Numbered from the stretch's first letter, positions 16,144-26,016 are shown. The stretch: 64,000 bases of DNA from Microvenator marinus (GCF_007993755.1 NZ_CP042467.1:2938001-3002000); one strand, 5' to 3'. The notes: generated by a model from the sequence alone, not told the origin. A program made the numbers and translations.

Positions 16144-17028
16144 ATGGCTGTATCAGCGCGATCCTTAGTGACCTACCCTGCGGCGTTTGCCGTGGCGGCT
16201 TGGACAGTAGTGGGCTTGACCTTGATGATAAATCATTATGGCCAACCTGATGTAGACCCCATGGTTTCTCACGACTCGTGCTCGAACGTGGCTCAAGCCA
16301 ACGGTGACGGTGAAAATCCGGCGACATGGAGTGAGTACGAGTGGTACCGCTACATCACGTGTGTAGAGGATACCGGCGATACGCGTCGCGCCGCAGGCGT
16401 GGCGAGCATTGCTGCCAAGCACTATCCTTCAAGCGAGGCGCTGGTGAATACGGCCGGTATTCTTTTCCTGAAAGTCGACGACTATCCGCGCGCTGAGAAG
16501 GTCTTGATGGACGGCGTGCAATCTGTACAAACGACGTCGGGCACCTTGCATAATAACCTCGCGTGGGCGTCGCTCTACACCGGAAACTACAACACAGCGA
16601 TGCTTCGCAACTGGTATCGCCGAGCACTCTCACACAACCCGAATTCGTGCGAACTACTTCATACGGGCTTGATGGTTGAGTGGCGGAGCATCACTGAAGA
16701 GCGAGCACCTTTCCAGGTAGGCGAGCGAATTTCAGACTTCAGCGGGCTCTTTGACCGTTATCTGAACTGCACGGAGCGCACGACCTCGGACCGAAATCTC
16801 GTGACGGCTGAGTATTTCACGGCGCTTGTCGCCGCTGAGAGTGTGGACCAAGCACTCGGTGTGACGTTTAACACGGAGTTCAACCGTGCACTTGTGGACA
16901 TCGCGCCAGAAGTGAAGGATTTGGAGGCTCAAGGCTTGCGCGCAGAAAGCGTAATCTGCAACGAGATTCCAACCACCATCAACCGCACGAGCTGCTCGAA
17001 ATGGGTCAAGGCGGCACTCGCCCACTAA
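16144..17028 (+). CDS. Membrane-anchored TPR-like protein, second of a tandem pair
   Basis: A 294-residue paralogue of the upstream gene: an N-terminal hydrophobic anchor (AAFAVAAWTVVGLTLMI), a Cys-containing juxtamembrane segment, and a TPR-like region (YPSSEALVNTAGILFLKVDDYPRAEK), followed by LHNNLAWASLYTG. Then comes RRALSHNPNSCELLHTGLMVEWRS, matching the sister segment. Outside this core the sequences have diverged strongly, so the duplication is old. AGGAG lies six bases before ATG; the gap between the two genes is 43 bases. It converges with the kinase gene. Confidence 0.75.
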   Translation: MAVSARSLVTYPAAFAVAAWTVVGLTLMINHYGQPDVDPMVSHDSCSNVAQANGDGENPATWSEYEWYRYITCVEDTGDTRRAAGVASIAAKHYPSSEALVNTAGILFLKVDDYPRAEKVLMDGVQSVQTTSGTLHNNLAWASLYTGNYNTAMLRNWYRRALSHNPNSCELLHTGLMVEWRSITEERAPFQVGERISDFSGLFDRYLNCTERTTSDRNLVTAEYFTALVAAESVDQALGVTFNTEFNRALVDIAPEVKDLEAQGLRAESVICNEIPTTINRTSCSKWVKAALAH

Positions 17029-17042
17029 GCCTGGCTTAACAC

Positions 17043-18197
17043 CTAGATGGCCGTCGTAAGAACGTGTTGTTTGTAGAGCAAATACACGAGCGCGACGGCC
17101 ATTAGTATGATCACCACAATCAGGGCGGTCACCACCGACATCGGCGCCACCGATGCCGTCTCTTGGGCAGGTTGTGCCTGCGGCGCTGCAGCCAAGAACT
17201 CTTGAGACCTATTGGCGGCTATCATGCGGGGTGCGTGGAACGGGCGCAGGTGATCACGTAGAGGCGGGACGTAGCGTGGATGATCCATCATCTGCTTTTC
17301 CAAGTCACCGATGATCCTTTCCAACCTGTCTCTGACCGCCTGAGCGCTGTCTGGGCGCTCGCCCGGCTCCTTCTGCATGAGCTCGTAGGCCAACTCGATG
17401 ATCACTTCTGGCACTGAATCCCCCAGAAGCTCATAGAGATTCGGGATGTCCTCGATCTGATGCGCACGCATCACTTCAAAGTCGTTTCGCCCCTCGAACG
17501 GTGGCCTTCCGGTCAACGCGGTAAAGAGGAGTACGCCGAGGGAGTAAAGGTCGCTTTGCGCGCTCGGCTCCGAGGAATCCAGAAGTTCCGGAGCGATGAT
17601 TCCGGGTGTGCCGGGAACTTCCCCTGCTCGCGTGATTTCGGAGCGTTTCTCGAGCTCTCGTGCGACCCCAAAATCGAGAATTTTGACGTGAATTCGGTCA
17701 TCCTGGTGGCGCACCATCATGATGTTCTCGAACTTGAGGTCACGATGGATAATCCCAAGGTGGTGAGCCTCGATGAGGGCATCGCAGACTTGAACAAAGA
17801 CGTGCAAGATCTCCAGCAGCGATAGCCGAGCGGACTCAAGGGCATGCCGAAACGTCTCGCCGCGCACATACTCCATCACGATGTACGTAAGGCCATTTAG
17901 GTCGCGACCCGAGTCGATGAACTGCACGATGTTGGGATGGCTCAGCTTTCCAATCACACCGGTTTCTTGAACAAAACGCGCGATGAGGTCCGAGTCGCCT
18001 GCGAGGTCGGGCTTGATGAGTTTGATGGCCACGGCGCGGTTGACGCTGAGTTGTGTAGCCTTGAAGACCACGCCCATGCCTCCAGAGCTCAGGATTCGCT
18101 CAAGGCGAAACCGCTGATCGAGCACGGTTCCAGCGAGGTTTTCGAGGGAGAGTTCGGCGTTTTGCGAACTCATATTTCGGCGCGGCGGTGTGGTCAT
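17043..18197 (-). CDS. Eukaryotic-type serine/threonine protein kinase with C-terminal TM
   Basis: A 384-residue kinase from the ATG at 18197; an upstream TTG (18236) and a downstream ATG (18173) are possible and none has a strong ribosome site. The kinase domain (about 25-285) has GGMGVVFKA, catalytic VAIKLIK, HRDLKFEN, LDFGVA and the APE-like IAPELLDSS. One TM segment near the C-terminus (VVTALIVVIILMAVALVYLL) leaves only a short periplasmic tail, so there is no external sensor domain. Pkn2/PknB-type kinases of this kind are abundant in myxobacteria. The kinase precedes no clear substrate gene; the giant lipoprotein gene diverges from it. Confidence 0.93.
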   Translation of the reverse strand: MTTPPRRNMSSQNAELSLENLAGTVLDQRFRLERILSSGGMGVVFKATQLSVNRAVAIKLIKPDLAGDSDLIARFVQETGVIGKLSHPNIVQFIDSGRDLNGLTYIVMEYVRGETFRHALESARLSLLEILHVFVQVCDALIEAHHLGIIHRDLKFENIMMVRHQDDRIHVKILDFGVARELEKRSEITRAGEVPGTPGIIAPELLDSSEPSAQSDLYSLGVLLFTALTGRPPFEGRNDFEVMRAHQIEDIPNLYELLGDSVPEVIIELAYELMQKEPGERPDSAQAVRDRLERIIGDLEKQMMDHPRYVPPLRDHLRPFHAPRMIAANRSQEFLAAAPQAQPAQETASVAPMSVVTALIVVIILMAVALVYLLYKQHVLTTAI

Positions 18198-18348
18198 AGA
18201 CTCAAGAGTCTGCCACCGAGCGGGGGACTTTTGCAATTTCAGTTTCTTTCAGTTTCCAAACCGAACACCACTCTGATAATGCTCGCCAATGATCGCAAAA
18301 GGCGCGCGTACCTGCTTGTAATGCCTTGCTAAATTGCCGAGGGAGAAG

Positions 18349-21300
18349 ATGAAAATTTCCGTGTTAAAGAGTGCATTTGTACTGGTTTTGGCCAGTGCGC
18401 TGGGTTGTTCGGACGACCCGACGCCTAGACCTAACCCGACCAATAATAACAATAATGAACCCGATATGACTTCGGATATTGGAGGAACCAATAACGAAAA
18501 CGATATGGGCGAGAATAACACTCCAGACATGGAGACGGACCAGGATCCCGACCTCGACCCGGATATGGGCGAGGATATGGATCCGGATTTGGGACCCGGT
18601 TGCGAAGATGAGTGTCAGCCCGGCGAGCAGGTTTGTGATGGCACCGGCGCATTCCAGATTTGCGGCCAATTCGACGACGACGAGTGCGTAGAGTTCTCGC
18701 AGAGCATCGCGTGTACACAGGGCCATAGCTGCCTTGAGGACCGATGCGTTCCGCCATGCAGGGACGAGTGCCCAAGCGGCACAACGGTTTGTTTGGACGA
18801 GAACACCGTCGGAACTTGTGGCAACTACGACGCGGATTCTTGCCGTGAAGCGGGTGCGGGTGTGGCATGTGGCGCAAATGAGCGCTGCGAGCAAGGTGCG
18901 TGTGTAGACACTACTGAAGCCTGCACCGACGAGTGCTCCGCGGGCGAGTCGGTCTGCTTTGGCGACGCGACGCGCACCTGCGGACAGTTTGACTCGGACT
19001 CCTGTTTGGACCTCGGACCGGCTGAGCCTTGTGCATCAGGCGAATCATGTGCCAGCGGAACATGCGCGGTGCCTTGCTCGGACACGTGCTCCACGGAAGG
19101 TGCTGAAGAGTGTTCAGGAAACGGCGTCAGAACGTGTGAGCGCACCGCACAGGGCTGTTTAGCCTGGAGTCCGGTTGTGGCGTGCTCCGCCGCAGAAACC
19201 TGCTCCAACGGCGTTTGTGCGGCGAATTGTTCGGACGAATGCCCGACCTCGGGTGCCGCGATCTGCTCGCCGGATAACTCCGGGGTTTCGATCTGTGGGC
19301 AGTTTGACGGTGATGCGTGCCTCGATCGATCAAGCCCAGTGCCTTGTCAGGCTGGATTCGCATGTAGCCAGGGACAATGCGTGGCGACGTGCTCCGACGA
19401 GTGTACTCAAGGCGCGACCCAGTGCTCAGGCAACTCGCTCGAGAGCTGCGGAAACTACGATGCCGACCCTTGTTTGGAGTGGGGTGGCGCGGTGGCCTGC
19501 CCTGGCGGCGCAACCTGCACCAACGACACCTGCGACTTGCCTTGCTCAGACGAGTGCACCACATCGGGCGCGGTCGAGTGTTCTGGAAACGGAACGCGAA
19601 GCTGCGGTCAGTTCGACCTAGACAACTGCCTTGAGTGGTCCACCACCACCGCCTGTCAGTCCTATGAAGTCTGTGCCGCTGGCGCATGTGAACTTGGCGC
19701 AACGCCAGCCATCGTACTTATCAACGAGCTTGTCTATGACTCCATGGGCACCGATTCGGCAGCTGGAAATACGCTCTTCGTGGAGCTTTCTGGCCCTCCT
19801 GGTCAGTCGTTGGACGGCTACTCGGTCGTGGGCGTCAACGGGTCAGGCGGCGGCGATTACAATTCAATCCCCTTGACCGGCGAGACGATTGGCCAAGACG
19901 GATTCTTCGTGATCGCTCATCCGAACGGTGACGCGACACTGGTGGCGTCGGCAGAAATGACCTCAACCGCGGTCGACTTCCAGAACGGACCTGACTCTGT
20001 TCAAGTGCGCTGGCGAGGCCGCGTAGTGGACGCACTCGGTTACGGAAGCTTCGGGGCGAATGATACGTTTGCGGGCGAGGGAACAGCTGCCGGCTCGGCA
20101 CAAAACGGAGCGAGCTTGTCGCGCGACCTCGACTCAAATGACACGGACGACAACTCTGTAGACTTTACGGTACAGGCGTCTCCTACGCCCGGTGCCGCCG
20201 CGATCTCTTGTATGAATGACTGTTCCATGGGGCAGACCCGATGCGACGGCACACAGATTCAGAGCTGTGGGAACTTTGATGCGGACACGTGTCTTGAGTG
20301 GGGACCATCCATGGCATGTTCGGGCTCACAAACGTGTCAGGGCACCACCTGTCAGGATCCTTGCACCGATGAGTGTTCCGCCCAAGGCGCCACGCAATGC
20401 TCAGGCGAACAAGTCAGAACTTGCGGAAACTACGACACGGACTCATGCCTGGAGTGGTCAACTGCTGCGGACTGCCCTGGTACTCAGGTTTGCACCCTAA
20501 ACGTATGTCAGGACGCCACGGCTCCTGAGGTGGTTTTGATTTCCCCACAGGGAACCCTGCAGACGACGCAGGGCAATGTTCACCGCATGTTGGTGGACGC
20601 CACGCCGAACGCCGGGCGAACCATTTCGGAGGTTCGCTACTACGCTGACGGCGCGCTGCTTGGCAGCACCACATCAACTCCACACGAGTACTTCTACACT
20701 GTACCTGCGAATCACCCGACAAACACTCAGATCGTGCTTCAGGCGCAGGCCACGGATAGCACCGGAATCGTCGGAAGTTCGGCTTTTGCATACCTAGACG
20801 TTAGAAACGACGCGCCTGTTGCATCGTTCACGGCGACCATCACCAACACGACCACGGTGACCGTGGACGCCTCGGGATCCACCGACACTGAAACGGCTAC
20901 GCCAGACCTCGAAGTATGTTGGGACTGGAACAATGACGGCACCTGTGACACGCCGTTCTCTACTCAACAGATTCGAAGTCACGACTTTGGAGCTTCCGGC
21001 AACTATACTATTCGTATGGTGGTTCGTGATGCCGTTGGCCAAACTACGTCGACGACTCGGCAAGTGAGCTTCGCGGACATTCAGTACGTGGGCGGAAGCG
21101 ACGTGACCACCACACTCTGGTACGGCACGATCATCGTAACGGGCAACGTCACCGTGCCTTCTGGCAACACGCTGACCATCGCCCCTGGTACCGACATTCT
21201 CTTTGTGTACTCGGACGTGGCGGCGCCAAGCGGCGTTGGCGACTACCGAATCACGGTCAACGGTAATATGGTGGTCAACGGCACCGCGGCGGATCCCGTT

Positions 21301-23772
21301 GTATTCTCGGGACAAGACCAGACAGCCAAGGTACCCGGTGGTTGGGACCGAATCATCCTCAACGGCGCTGGGTCGGTGATCGATCATGCGATCATCGAGT
21401 ATGCGGATTTCGGCCTTGATATACGCAGCGATGCGCAGATCACGAACACCGAAGTCCGAAACACGCGGGACAACTGCATCGACATGAACAACGCGGACAA
21501 CGCGAGCTTGGAAGACGTGGTGACGCGAGAGTGTGGTGGAAACGGCGTCGAGGTTCGAAACGGTTCGAACCCTGTAGACATCACCTCATTGAGCTCCACT
21601 CAGAACGGCGAGAGCGGCATCTACTTGCGCCAGTCGTCCGTGGTGACCATGACCACAAGCACTTTGGCGGGCAACGCTGACGAAGGTGCATACGTGGACA
21701 CGAGCACATTGAACCTTTCGGATTCAGTGGTGGAAAACAACCTCAACCGCGGCCTTATTTTCAATGGAAACAGCGGTGGAGCCGTGACTCGAAACCAGAT
21801 CCGAACCAACGCTGCTGCGGGTATCGAGCTATTAGCAAGTACCACGCAGTCGGACTCGCCGTCTCCGGTTGTCAATCTCAACAACATCTACTCGAACTCC
21901 ACAGGCTCCACCGAGATTTACGAAGGGATCATTACGAGTTCGGTGCTTACAGCCTCTTACTCGGGCTGCTGCAGCTCGTCCGGAGTTACTTCCTCAGACT
22001 GGACTAAACCGGCCGGGTCGACGATCCGCCGAGTTAGGCTCAACTATAACGAAACCGACTACTCAACTAACTACGTGATCGGCTATCTCATCAATGCAGA
22101 GACAGGCAGTACGATTCAGCAATTCAACAGTGATTTCAATGGCTGGATCGAAATTCCCTCGGGAGTCAATAGCCTCCGGGTACGTGTCCGCGATAGTGGC
22201 TATGGTTCCGTGACTGACACCATCACGGTTTCGCAAGTTGAAGTCGTGAAGAGTGGGCAGGCCGACGTTGCCGCTTCATTGAACAGCGCAATCGACTTCC
22301 AGCGCAATTATCTTGGCACTTGGCCAAACGTCATGACGCGTACCTTTGAATCGTCAAGAAACATGCTGAACGTTCAGGGATTTGTGGGTGTCCCGTTCAC
22401 AAGCTCGTGGGACACAGGCATTTACATGGCGGGGAATGTGAGTGGAACGTGGTCTTCAACGATCTACGTAACCGGCAACACGACGGTTCCGGCGGGTCAG
22501 GTATTGAATGTCGATCCTTCCACACAGATCCTCTTCGTCAACCACGACCAGAACTTGGACAACGTTGGGGATTTTGAAATCAAGGCAAATGGTCAATTCA
22601 ACCTCAACGGCGCTCAAGGAAACGAAGTGTTGATTGCGGGACTTGGTGCTTCTGATATCGATATGTTCCAAGAGGTGAATCTGGACGGCTCTGGAGCGGA
22701 TCAAAGTACTTGGAATGACGTCAATCTTCGCAACGGGCAGACGGGAGTAATGTTGCGAGGATCGAGTACTTTGACTCGGGTTAACATCTCAACAGTCGGC
22801 CGCGACGGAATCTACGTGATTTCTGGAGCTCCGAGTTTGAGCTACGTCACCGTCGATGGTGCTGTGCGTTATGGTGTTCATATCGGCGCTGCATCTCCAG
22901 TTCTAAGCCGTATGACAATTCGCAACGGGTTGAGTCACGGTCTCTTCTACAACGGTGCAAACGGCGGAACTCTGGAGGACAGCACAGTTCGGGAGAACCA
23001 GGGTGACGGTGTGCACGTCAATGGACCTGCCGCACCAGGGGTGAATTACAATTTGATCACCTATAATGGAGCTACTGGCATTCGGGTAAACGGCAATAGC
23101 GCTATGGTAGGGAACAATAACGTCATAAAGTTCAATGATGACGCCGGTGTTGCACTTCGTTCAACTGTAAGTAGCCACCCCACAGCGAAGTTCAATTACA
23201 GCAATATCTACGGAAACGCAGTGCTTGGAACCACCATAGCTCAAGCGTTTACGACATCCTCGGTCCTCACGGCATCCTATAGTGGCTGTTGTAGTTCTAC
23301 CGGGGTTACTTCGAGTGATTACACGCTGCCAAACGGACGAGAAGCAAGGCTTGCGCGAATCGCCTACAACGAAACGGACTACTCCACGAACTACGTCATT
23401 GGGTATCTGATCAACGCCACAACAGGGTCCACAATTCAGCAATTCAATTCGGATTTCAATGGTTGGGTTGAGATTCCATCGGGGGTGACTTCTTTGCGAG
23501 TTCGGGTGAGAGATAGCGGTTATGGCTCTGTCACTGACACCATAACCGTCCATGAAGTCCTCTCAGACGAATACGCCACCTCAACCGCCTACGAGCTTGC
23601 TGCCATGACGGTTTCCGGAACATCGGACGCGAAGTTCAACTACTGGACACCAACTATTGGTGAGGTCCCGACCAAAATCCATCAGGCCCGAAATGGTTCT
23701 GTAGACTTCACGGGCTTTACCGGTGCCGAATACCCGAGTGGTCAAGTCACTCAGGTTGGTCCTCGCCCGTAA
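18349..23772 (+). CDS. Giant Cys-rich lipoprotein with lamin-tail, PKD and two beta-helix modules
   Basis: An approximately 1,807-residue surface lipoprotein. ATG 18349 follows GAGGGAGAAG and opens a lipoprotein signal (VLASALGCSDD). Then comes an Asn/Asp/Met linker, and nine Cys-rich repeats of ~50 residues (core pattern C-x-DEC ... CG-x-FD-x-D-x-CLEW); seven precede and two follow a lamin-tail-like domain (PAIVLINELVYDS ...). Next are an Ig-like segment (PEVVLISPQG ... DSTGIVGSS), a PKD domain (about 825-910), and two right-handed beta-helix-like modules, each with a leading VPxGxxLxxxPxTxILF strand pair. Each module contains one copy of a ~98-residue CC-containing insert. The C-terminus has no sorting signal. 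Likely role: surface binding or matrix, possibly prey or polymer contact (inference). Divergently transcribed from the kinase. Confidence 0.9.
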   Translation: MKISVLKSAFVLVLASALGCSDDPTPRPNPTNNNNNEPDMTSDIGGTNNENDMGENNTPDMETDQDPDLDPDMGEDMDPDLGPGCEDECQPGEQVCDGTGAFQICGQFDDDECVEFSQSIACTQGHSCLEDRCVPPCRDECPSGTTVCLDENTVGTCGNYDADSCREAGAGVACGANERCEQGACVDTTEACTDECSAGESVCFGDATRTCGQFDSDSCLDLGPAEPCASGESCASGTCAVPCSDTCSTEGAEECSGNGVRTCERTAQGCLAWSPVVACSAAETCSNGVCAANCSDECPTSGAAICSPDNSGVSICGQFDGDACLDRSSPVPCQAGFACSQGQCVATCSDECTQGATQCSGNSLESCGNYDADPCLEWGGAVACPGGATCTNDTCDLPCSDECTTSGAVECSGNGTRSCGQFDLDNCLEWSTTTACQSYEVCAAGACELGATPAIVLINELVYDSMGTDSAAGNTLFVELSGPPGQSLDGYSVVGVNGSGGGDYNSIPLTGETIGQDGFFVIAHPNGDATLVASAEMTSTAVDFQNGPDSVQVRWRGRVVDALGYGSFGANDTFAGEGTAAGSAQNGASLSRDLDSNDTDDNSVDFTVQASPTPGAAAISCMNDCSMGQTRCDGTQIQSCGNFDADTCLEWGPSMACSGSQTCQGTTCQDPCTDECSAQGATQCSGEQVRTCGNYDTDSCLEWSTAADCPGTQVCTLNVCQDATAPEVVLISPQGTLQTTQGNVHRMLVDATPNAGRTISEVRYYADGALLGSTTSTPHEYFYTVPANHPTNTQIVLQAQATDSTGIVGSSAFAYLDVRNDAPVASFTATITNTTTVTVDASGSTDTETATPDLEVCWDWNNDGTCDTPFSTQQIRSHDFGASGNYTIRMVVRDAVGQTTSTTRQVSFADIQYVGGSDVTTTLWYGTIIVTGNVTVPSGNTLTIAPGTDILFVYSDVAAPSGVGDYRITVNGNMVVNGTAADPVVFSGQDQTAKVPGGWDRIILNGAGSVIDHAIIEYADFGLDIRSDAQITNTEVRNTRDNCIDMNNADNASLEDVVTRECGGNGVEVRNGSNPVDITSLSSTQNGESGIYLRQSSVVTMTTSTLAGNADEGAYVDTSTLNLSDSVVENNLNRGLIFNGNSGGAVTRNQIRTNAAAGIELLASTTQSDSPSPVVNLNNIYSNSTGSTEIYEGIITSSVLTASYSGCCSSSGVTSSDWTKPAGSTIRRVRLNYNETDYSTNYVIGYLINAETGSTIQQFNSDFNGWIEIPSGVNSLRVRVRDSGYGSVTDTITVSQVEVVKSGQADVAASLNSAIDFQRNYLGTWPNVMTRTFESSRNMLNVQGFVGVPFTSSWDTGIYMAGNVSGTWSSTIYVTGNTTVPAGQVLNVDPSTQILFVNHDQNLDNVGDFEIKANGQFNLNGAQGNEVLIAGLGASDIDMFQEVNLDGSGADQSTWNDVNLRNGQTGVMLRGSSTLTRVNISTVGRDGIYVISGAPSLSYVTVDGAVRYGVHIGAASPVLSRMTIRNGLSHGLFYNGANGGTLEDSTVRENQGDGVHVNGPAAPGVNYNLITYNGATGIRVNGNSAMVGNNNVIKFNDDAGVALRSTVSSHPTAKFNYSNIYGNAVLGTTIAQAFTTSSVLTASYSGCCSSTGVTSSDYTLPNGREARLARIAYNETDYSTNYVIGYLINATTGSTIQQFNSDFNGWVEIPSGVTSLRVRVRDSGYGSVTDTITVHEVLSDEYATSTAYELAAMTVSGTSDAKFNYWTPTIGEVPTKIHQARNGSVDFTGFTGAEYPSGQVTQVGPRP
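21937..22230 (+). repeat. Intragenic repeat, copy 1 (98 residues)
   Basis: Copy 1 of a 294-base unit inside the giant lipoprotein gene, encoding SSVLTASYSGCCSSSG through VTDTITV. Copy 2 has the same length, 84-85 of 98 residues identical, but many synonymous codon differences. Confidence 0.9.
23257..23550 (+). repeat. Intragenic repeat, copy 2 (98 residues)
   Basis: Copy 2 of the unit in the same gene, encoding SSVLTASYSGCCSSTG through VTDTITV. The central YNETDYSTNYVIGYLIN and QQFNSDFNGW are identical in protein but differ in codons from copy 1. Confidence 0.9.
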
Positions 23773-23794
23773 ACTTTGCTCGAAAACAGAACGA

Positions 23795-24340
23795 CTATTT
23801 CATGCGGCCTTGCGATCTTAGCAAGGCCGCTCTTGCTTGTTCTGCGTCTTTGATCTCGAGGCCGTTGAACTGGTAGGTGGTTTGGTGTCGCCCGCCGCGT
23901 CCACGTCTGTGGCGCTGGTAGTAGTAGCGCACGTTGTAGAGTTTTCGCCCGTTTCTGATGAGGCGAATATCCTGTTCTGGCTCCACGTACATTCTCTGCA
24001 ATCTACCCGCGCCGAAACCCGCAAGAACGAGGGCTGAAGTGTTAGTCACAGCGTAGATGGTCACTAGGTTTCTTCGCTCCTGGAGAATTGGAAACCCGAA
24101 GAGAAAGAGGACGGTCAGGATCACGCCGAGCACAATGAAAAAGACCGCAAATCCCCATGAGTCGCCCATCTCATCGGCATTAGCCATCACGAGCATGGTA
24201 ATGACTCCGGTGGAGAGAAAGCATATGGCCCCCCAGACCTGAATCACCCAGGTCGCGGTGGACTTGAAGTCCGGGTGAGGCTTTCCCCACCAGAGAATTT
24301 CTTCGCCTGGTTCCAGAAATTGTTCGAGAACTTTGGACAT
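23795..24340 (-). CDS. Two-TM membrane protein with PH-like C-terminal domain
   Basis: A 181-residue protein from ATG 24340, chosen because GGAGGAG lies just upstream; the open frame extends further but without a ribosome site. It starts EQFLEPGEEILWWGKP, the opening of bacterial PH-like membrane proteins (YdbS/YdbT-type), then two TM helices (about 30-55 and 65-90). Next is a segment TIYAVTNTSALVLAGFGAGRLQRMYVE of the bPH type. The tail has a basic Arg/Tyr loop (YYYQRHRRGRGGRH). Converges with the giant lipoprotein gene, 22 bases away. Confidence 0.65.
   Translation of the reverse strand: MSKVLEQFLEPGEEILWWGKPHPDFKSTATWVIQVWGAICFLSTGVITMLVMANADEMGDSWGFAVFFIVLGVILTVLFLFGFPILQERRNLVTIYAVTNTSALVLAGFGAGRLQRMYVEPEQDIRLIRNGRKLYNVRYYYQRHRRGRGGRHQTTYQFNGLEIKDAEQARAALLRSQGRMK
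23804..23830. terminator. Perfect 10-bp hairpin at the converging gene ends
   Basis: GCGGCCTTGC, seven-base loop, GCAAGGCCGC. It lies 31 bases after the giant lipoprotein stop and within the last codons of the opposing gene. The plus-strand tail is T-rich (TCTTGCTTGTTCTG), so it may end the long transcript, although no clean T-run follows. Confidence 0.4.
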
Positions 24341-24549
24341 CAATCTCCTCCAGTCTACGCAGACTATGTCCGCATGGGGTGTATCGGCACGCAGATTATT
24401 ACCCAAACTCGCCGAGATTTTTAGGGAAAAAGGGGCAATTGGGTGTCTGAAACTTTCTCAAACTTTTAGTGTTTGGCTTGTTTGCCGGCTTGTCTTTGAC
24501 TAGGAAGGCGTGTGAAAAAGTTCAGCAAATCAATCGTGTTGAGGTCGTG

Positions 24550-25926
24550 GTGAGAGTACATCCATTTTTGGTCTTGATAGCATCTGTGTTCGTGATTTCG
24601 TGTGCCGATGACGTGGTCAAGAAGAACTCCACACCGAGTGGATTCAACAACACCACAGCGACAAACAACCCAGATTCCAATAACCGCGCGTCAAATAATG
24701 CGCTCAATAACTCCAACAACACGCAGACGAACACATCCAACAATCTCACGTTGAACAATCCCGACCCTGAGTTTTGCGGAAACGGTGTTTTGGATGAGGG
24801 CGAGGCTTGTGATCCGGCCATTCAATCCGGTGCTGGAGTGTGCCCGAGCAGCTGTCAAACACAGGACGCGTGCCTTCAACTCGAGCTTCGAGGAAGCGCC
24901 GAGGCCTGCACCGCACAATGTGTGGCAACTATCATCGCGCAGTGCGCTAGCGGTGACGGATGTTGTGCAGCGGGGTGCACCTTCGAGACGGATAACGATT
25001 GTTCACCAACATGCGGAAATGGCGTGGTTGATGCGGGCGAAACATGCGATGGGAATTGCCCAAGCCAGTGTACCCCGTCGTCGACATGTGCCACCGCGAG
25101 CCTTGCTGGCAGTGCCGCATCCTGCACCGCAATCTGCACAGAGACCCAGATCACCCAGTGTTCATCAGGCGACGGATGCTGCCCGGCTGGCTGCACATTC
25201 GCGAACGATAATGATTGTTCATGCACTCCACGCACCTGCACGGCAAACCAATGTGGAACCATCGACAATGGCTGCGGAGGGACTGTGAACTGTGGCGGCT
25301 GTGGGGCCGGCGAAGCATGCACCAACAATACTTGTGTGGCGACTGGTACGGGCTTTCCTGTAGGGTCGGCCTGTACCTCGCACTCGCAATGCAGCGGCAA
25401 CACCCCGAATTGCATCACGGACCCAGACTTCCACCAGGGCTACTGCAGCGCCAACTGCCAGTTTGACAACGATTGTCCATCGGGATCGCATTGTGGCTAC
25501 AAGGACCAAAACGGTCTTGGCGTCTGTCTGAAGAACTGCACGAACAACTCAGACTGCCGAACAAATTACTCGTGTCATAACGACGACGCGTCGCAAGACA
25601 ATTCGCGCGAATGCGCCCCTTACGGCGCGGGCTCTAGAGCCATCGGCTCGTCGTGCACCGGCGTGTATCAGTGTAGCGGAGGGGATGACGCATTGTGTCT
25701 GCGCGGAACATCTTGGCCAGGTGGATATTGCTCATTGGAATGTACTTCGATTATCTTTTTGGGCGACTCATGTCCTAGCGGAAATCGTTGTTACACCGAG
25801 TTCTCGCAGGACGGATTCTGCGTAGAAGAGTGTACCTTCAACTCGGAATGCAGACAAAATGAAGGCTACCAGTGCCTGGAAGGGTTCACGATTATCTCCG
25901 ACCCTTATAACGCGTGTTTGAAGTAG
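24550..25926 (+). CDS. Cys-rich lipoprotein with CGNG repeat units
   Basis: A 458-residue lipoprotein starting at GTG 24550 (GAGG six bases upstream; the frame is open from 24469 but upstream codons lack a signal). Signal VLIASVFVISCADD, then an Asn/Thr/Ser linker (residues 25-75). After it come two ~75-residue units starting CGNGVLDEGEACD and CGNGVVDAGETCD. The units contain GDGCCxAGCTFxxDNDCS and belong to the DUF4215/myxo disulfide-repeat type also seen in the 27612 gene. Then a CGGCGAGEACxNNTC unit and EB-like segments (SACTSHSQCSG, DCPSGSHCG, NNSDCRTNYSC). More than 40 Cys. A surface protein; the tandem DsbA-like protein could oxidise such substrates. Function unknown. Confidence 0.82.
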   Translation: MRVHPFLVLIASVFVISCADDVVKKNSTPSGFNNTTATNNPDSNNRASNNALNNSNNTQTNTSNNLTLNNPDPEFCGNGVLDEGEACDPAIQSGAGVCPSSCQTQDACLQLELRGSAEACTAQCVATIIAQCASGDGCCAAGCTFETDNDCSPTCGNGVVDAGETCDGNCPSQCTPSSTCATASLAGSAASCTAICTETQITQCSSGDGCCPAGCTFANDNDCSCTPRTCTANQCGTIDNGCGGTVNCGGCGAGEACTNNTCVATGTGFPVGSACTSHSQCSGNTPNCITDPDFHQGYCSANCQFDNDCPSGSHCGYKDQNGLGVCLKNCTNNSDCRTNYSCHNDDASQDNSRECAPYGAGSRAIGSSCTGVYQCSGGDDALCLRGTSWPGGYCSLECTSIIFLGDSCPSGNRCYTEFSQDGFCVEECTFNSECRQNEGYQCLEGFTIISDPYNACLK

Positions 25927-26016
25927 CCATAAAGAAGTCGTTCATCCTGATCGAAAGTTGTGATAGAAGGCGCGGGCAAATCTATTGTTGGTCTAGAATT
26001 TCGCAGGATTTCCCAA

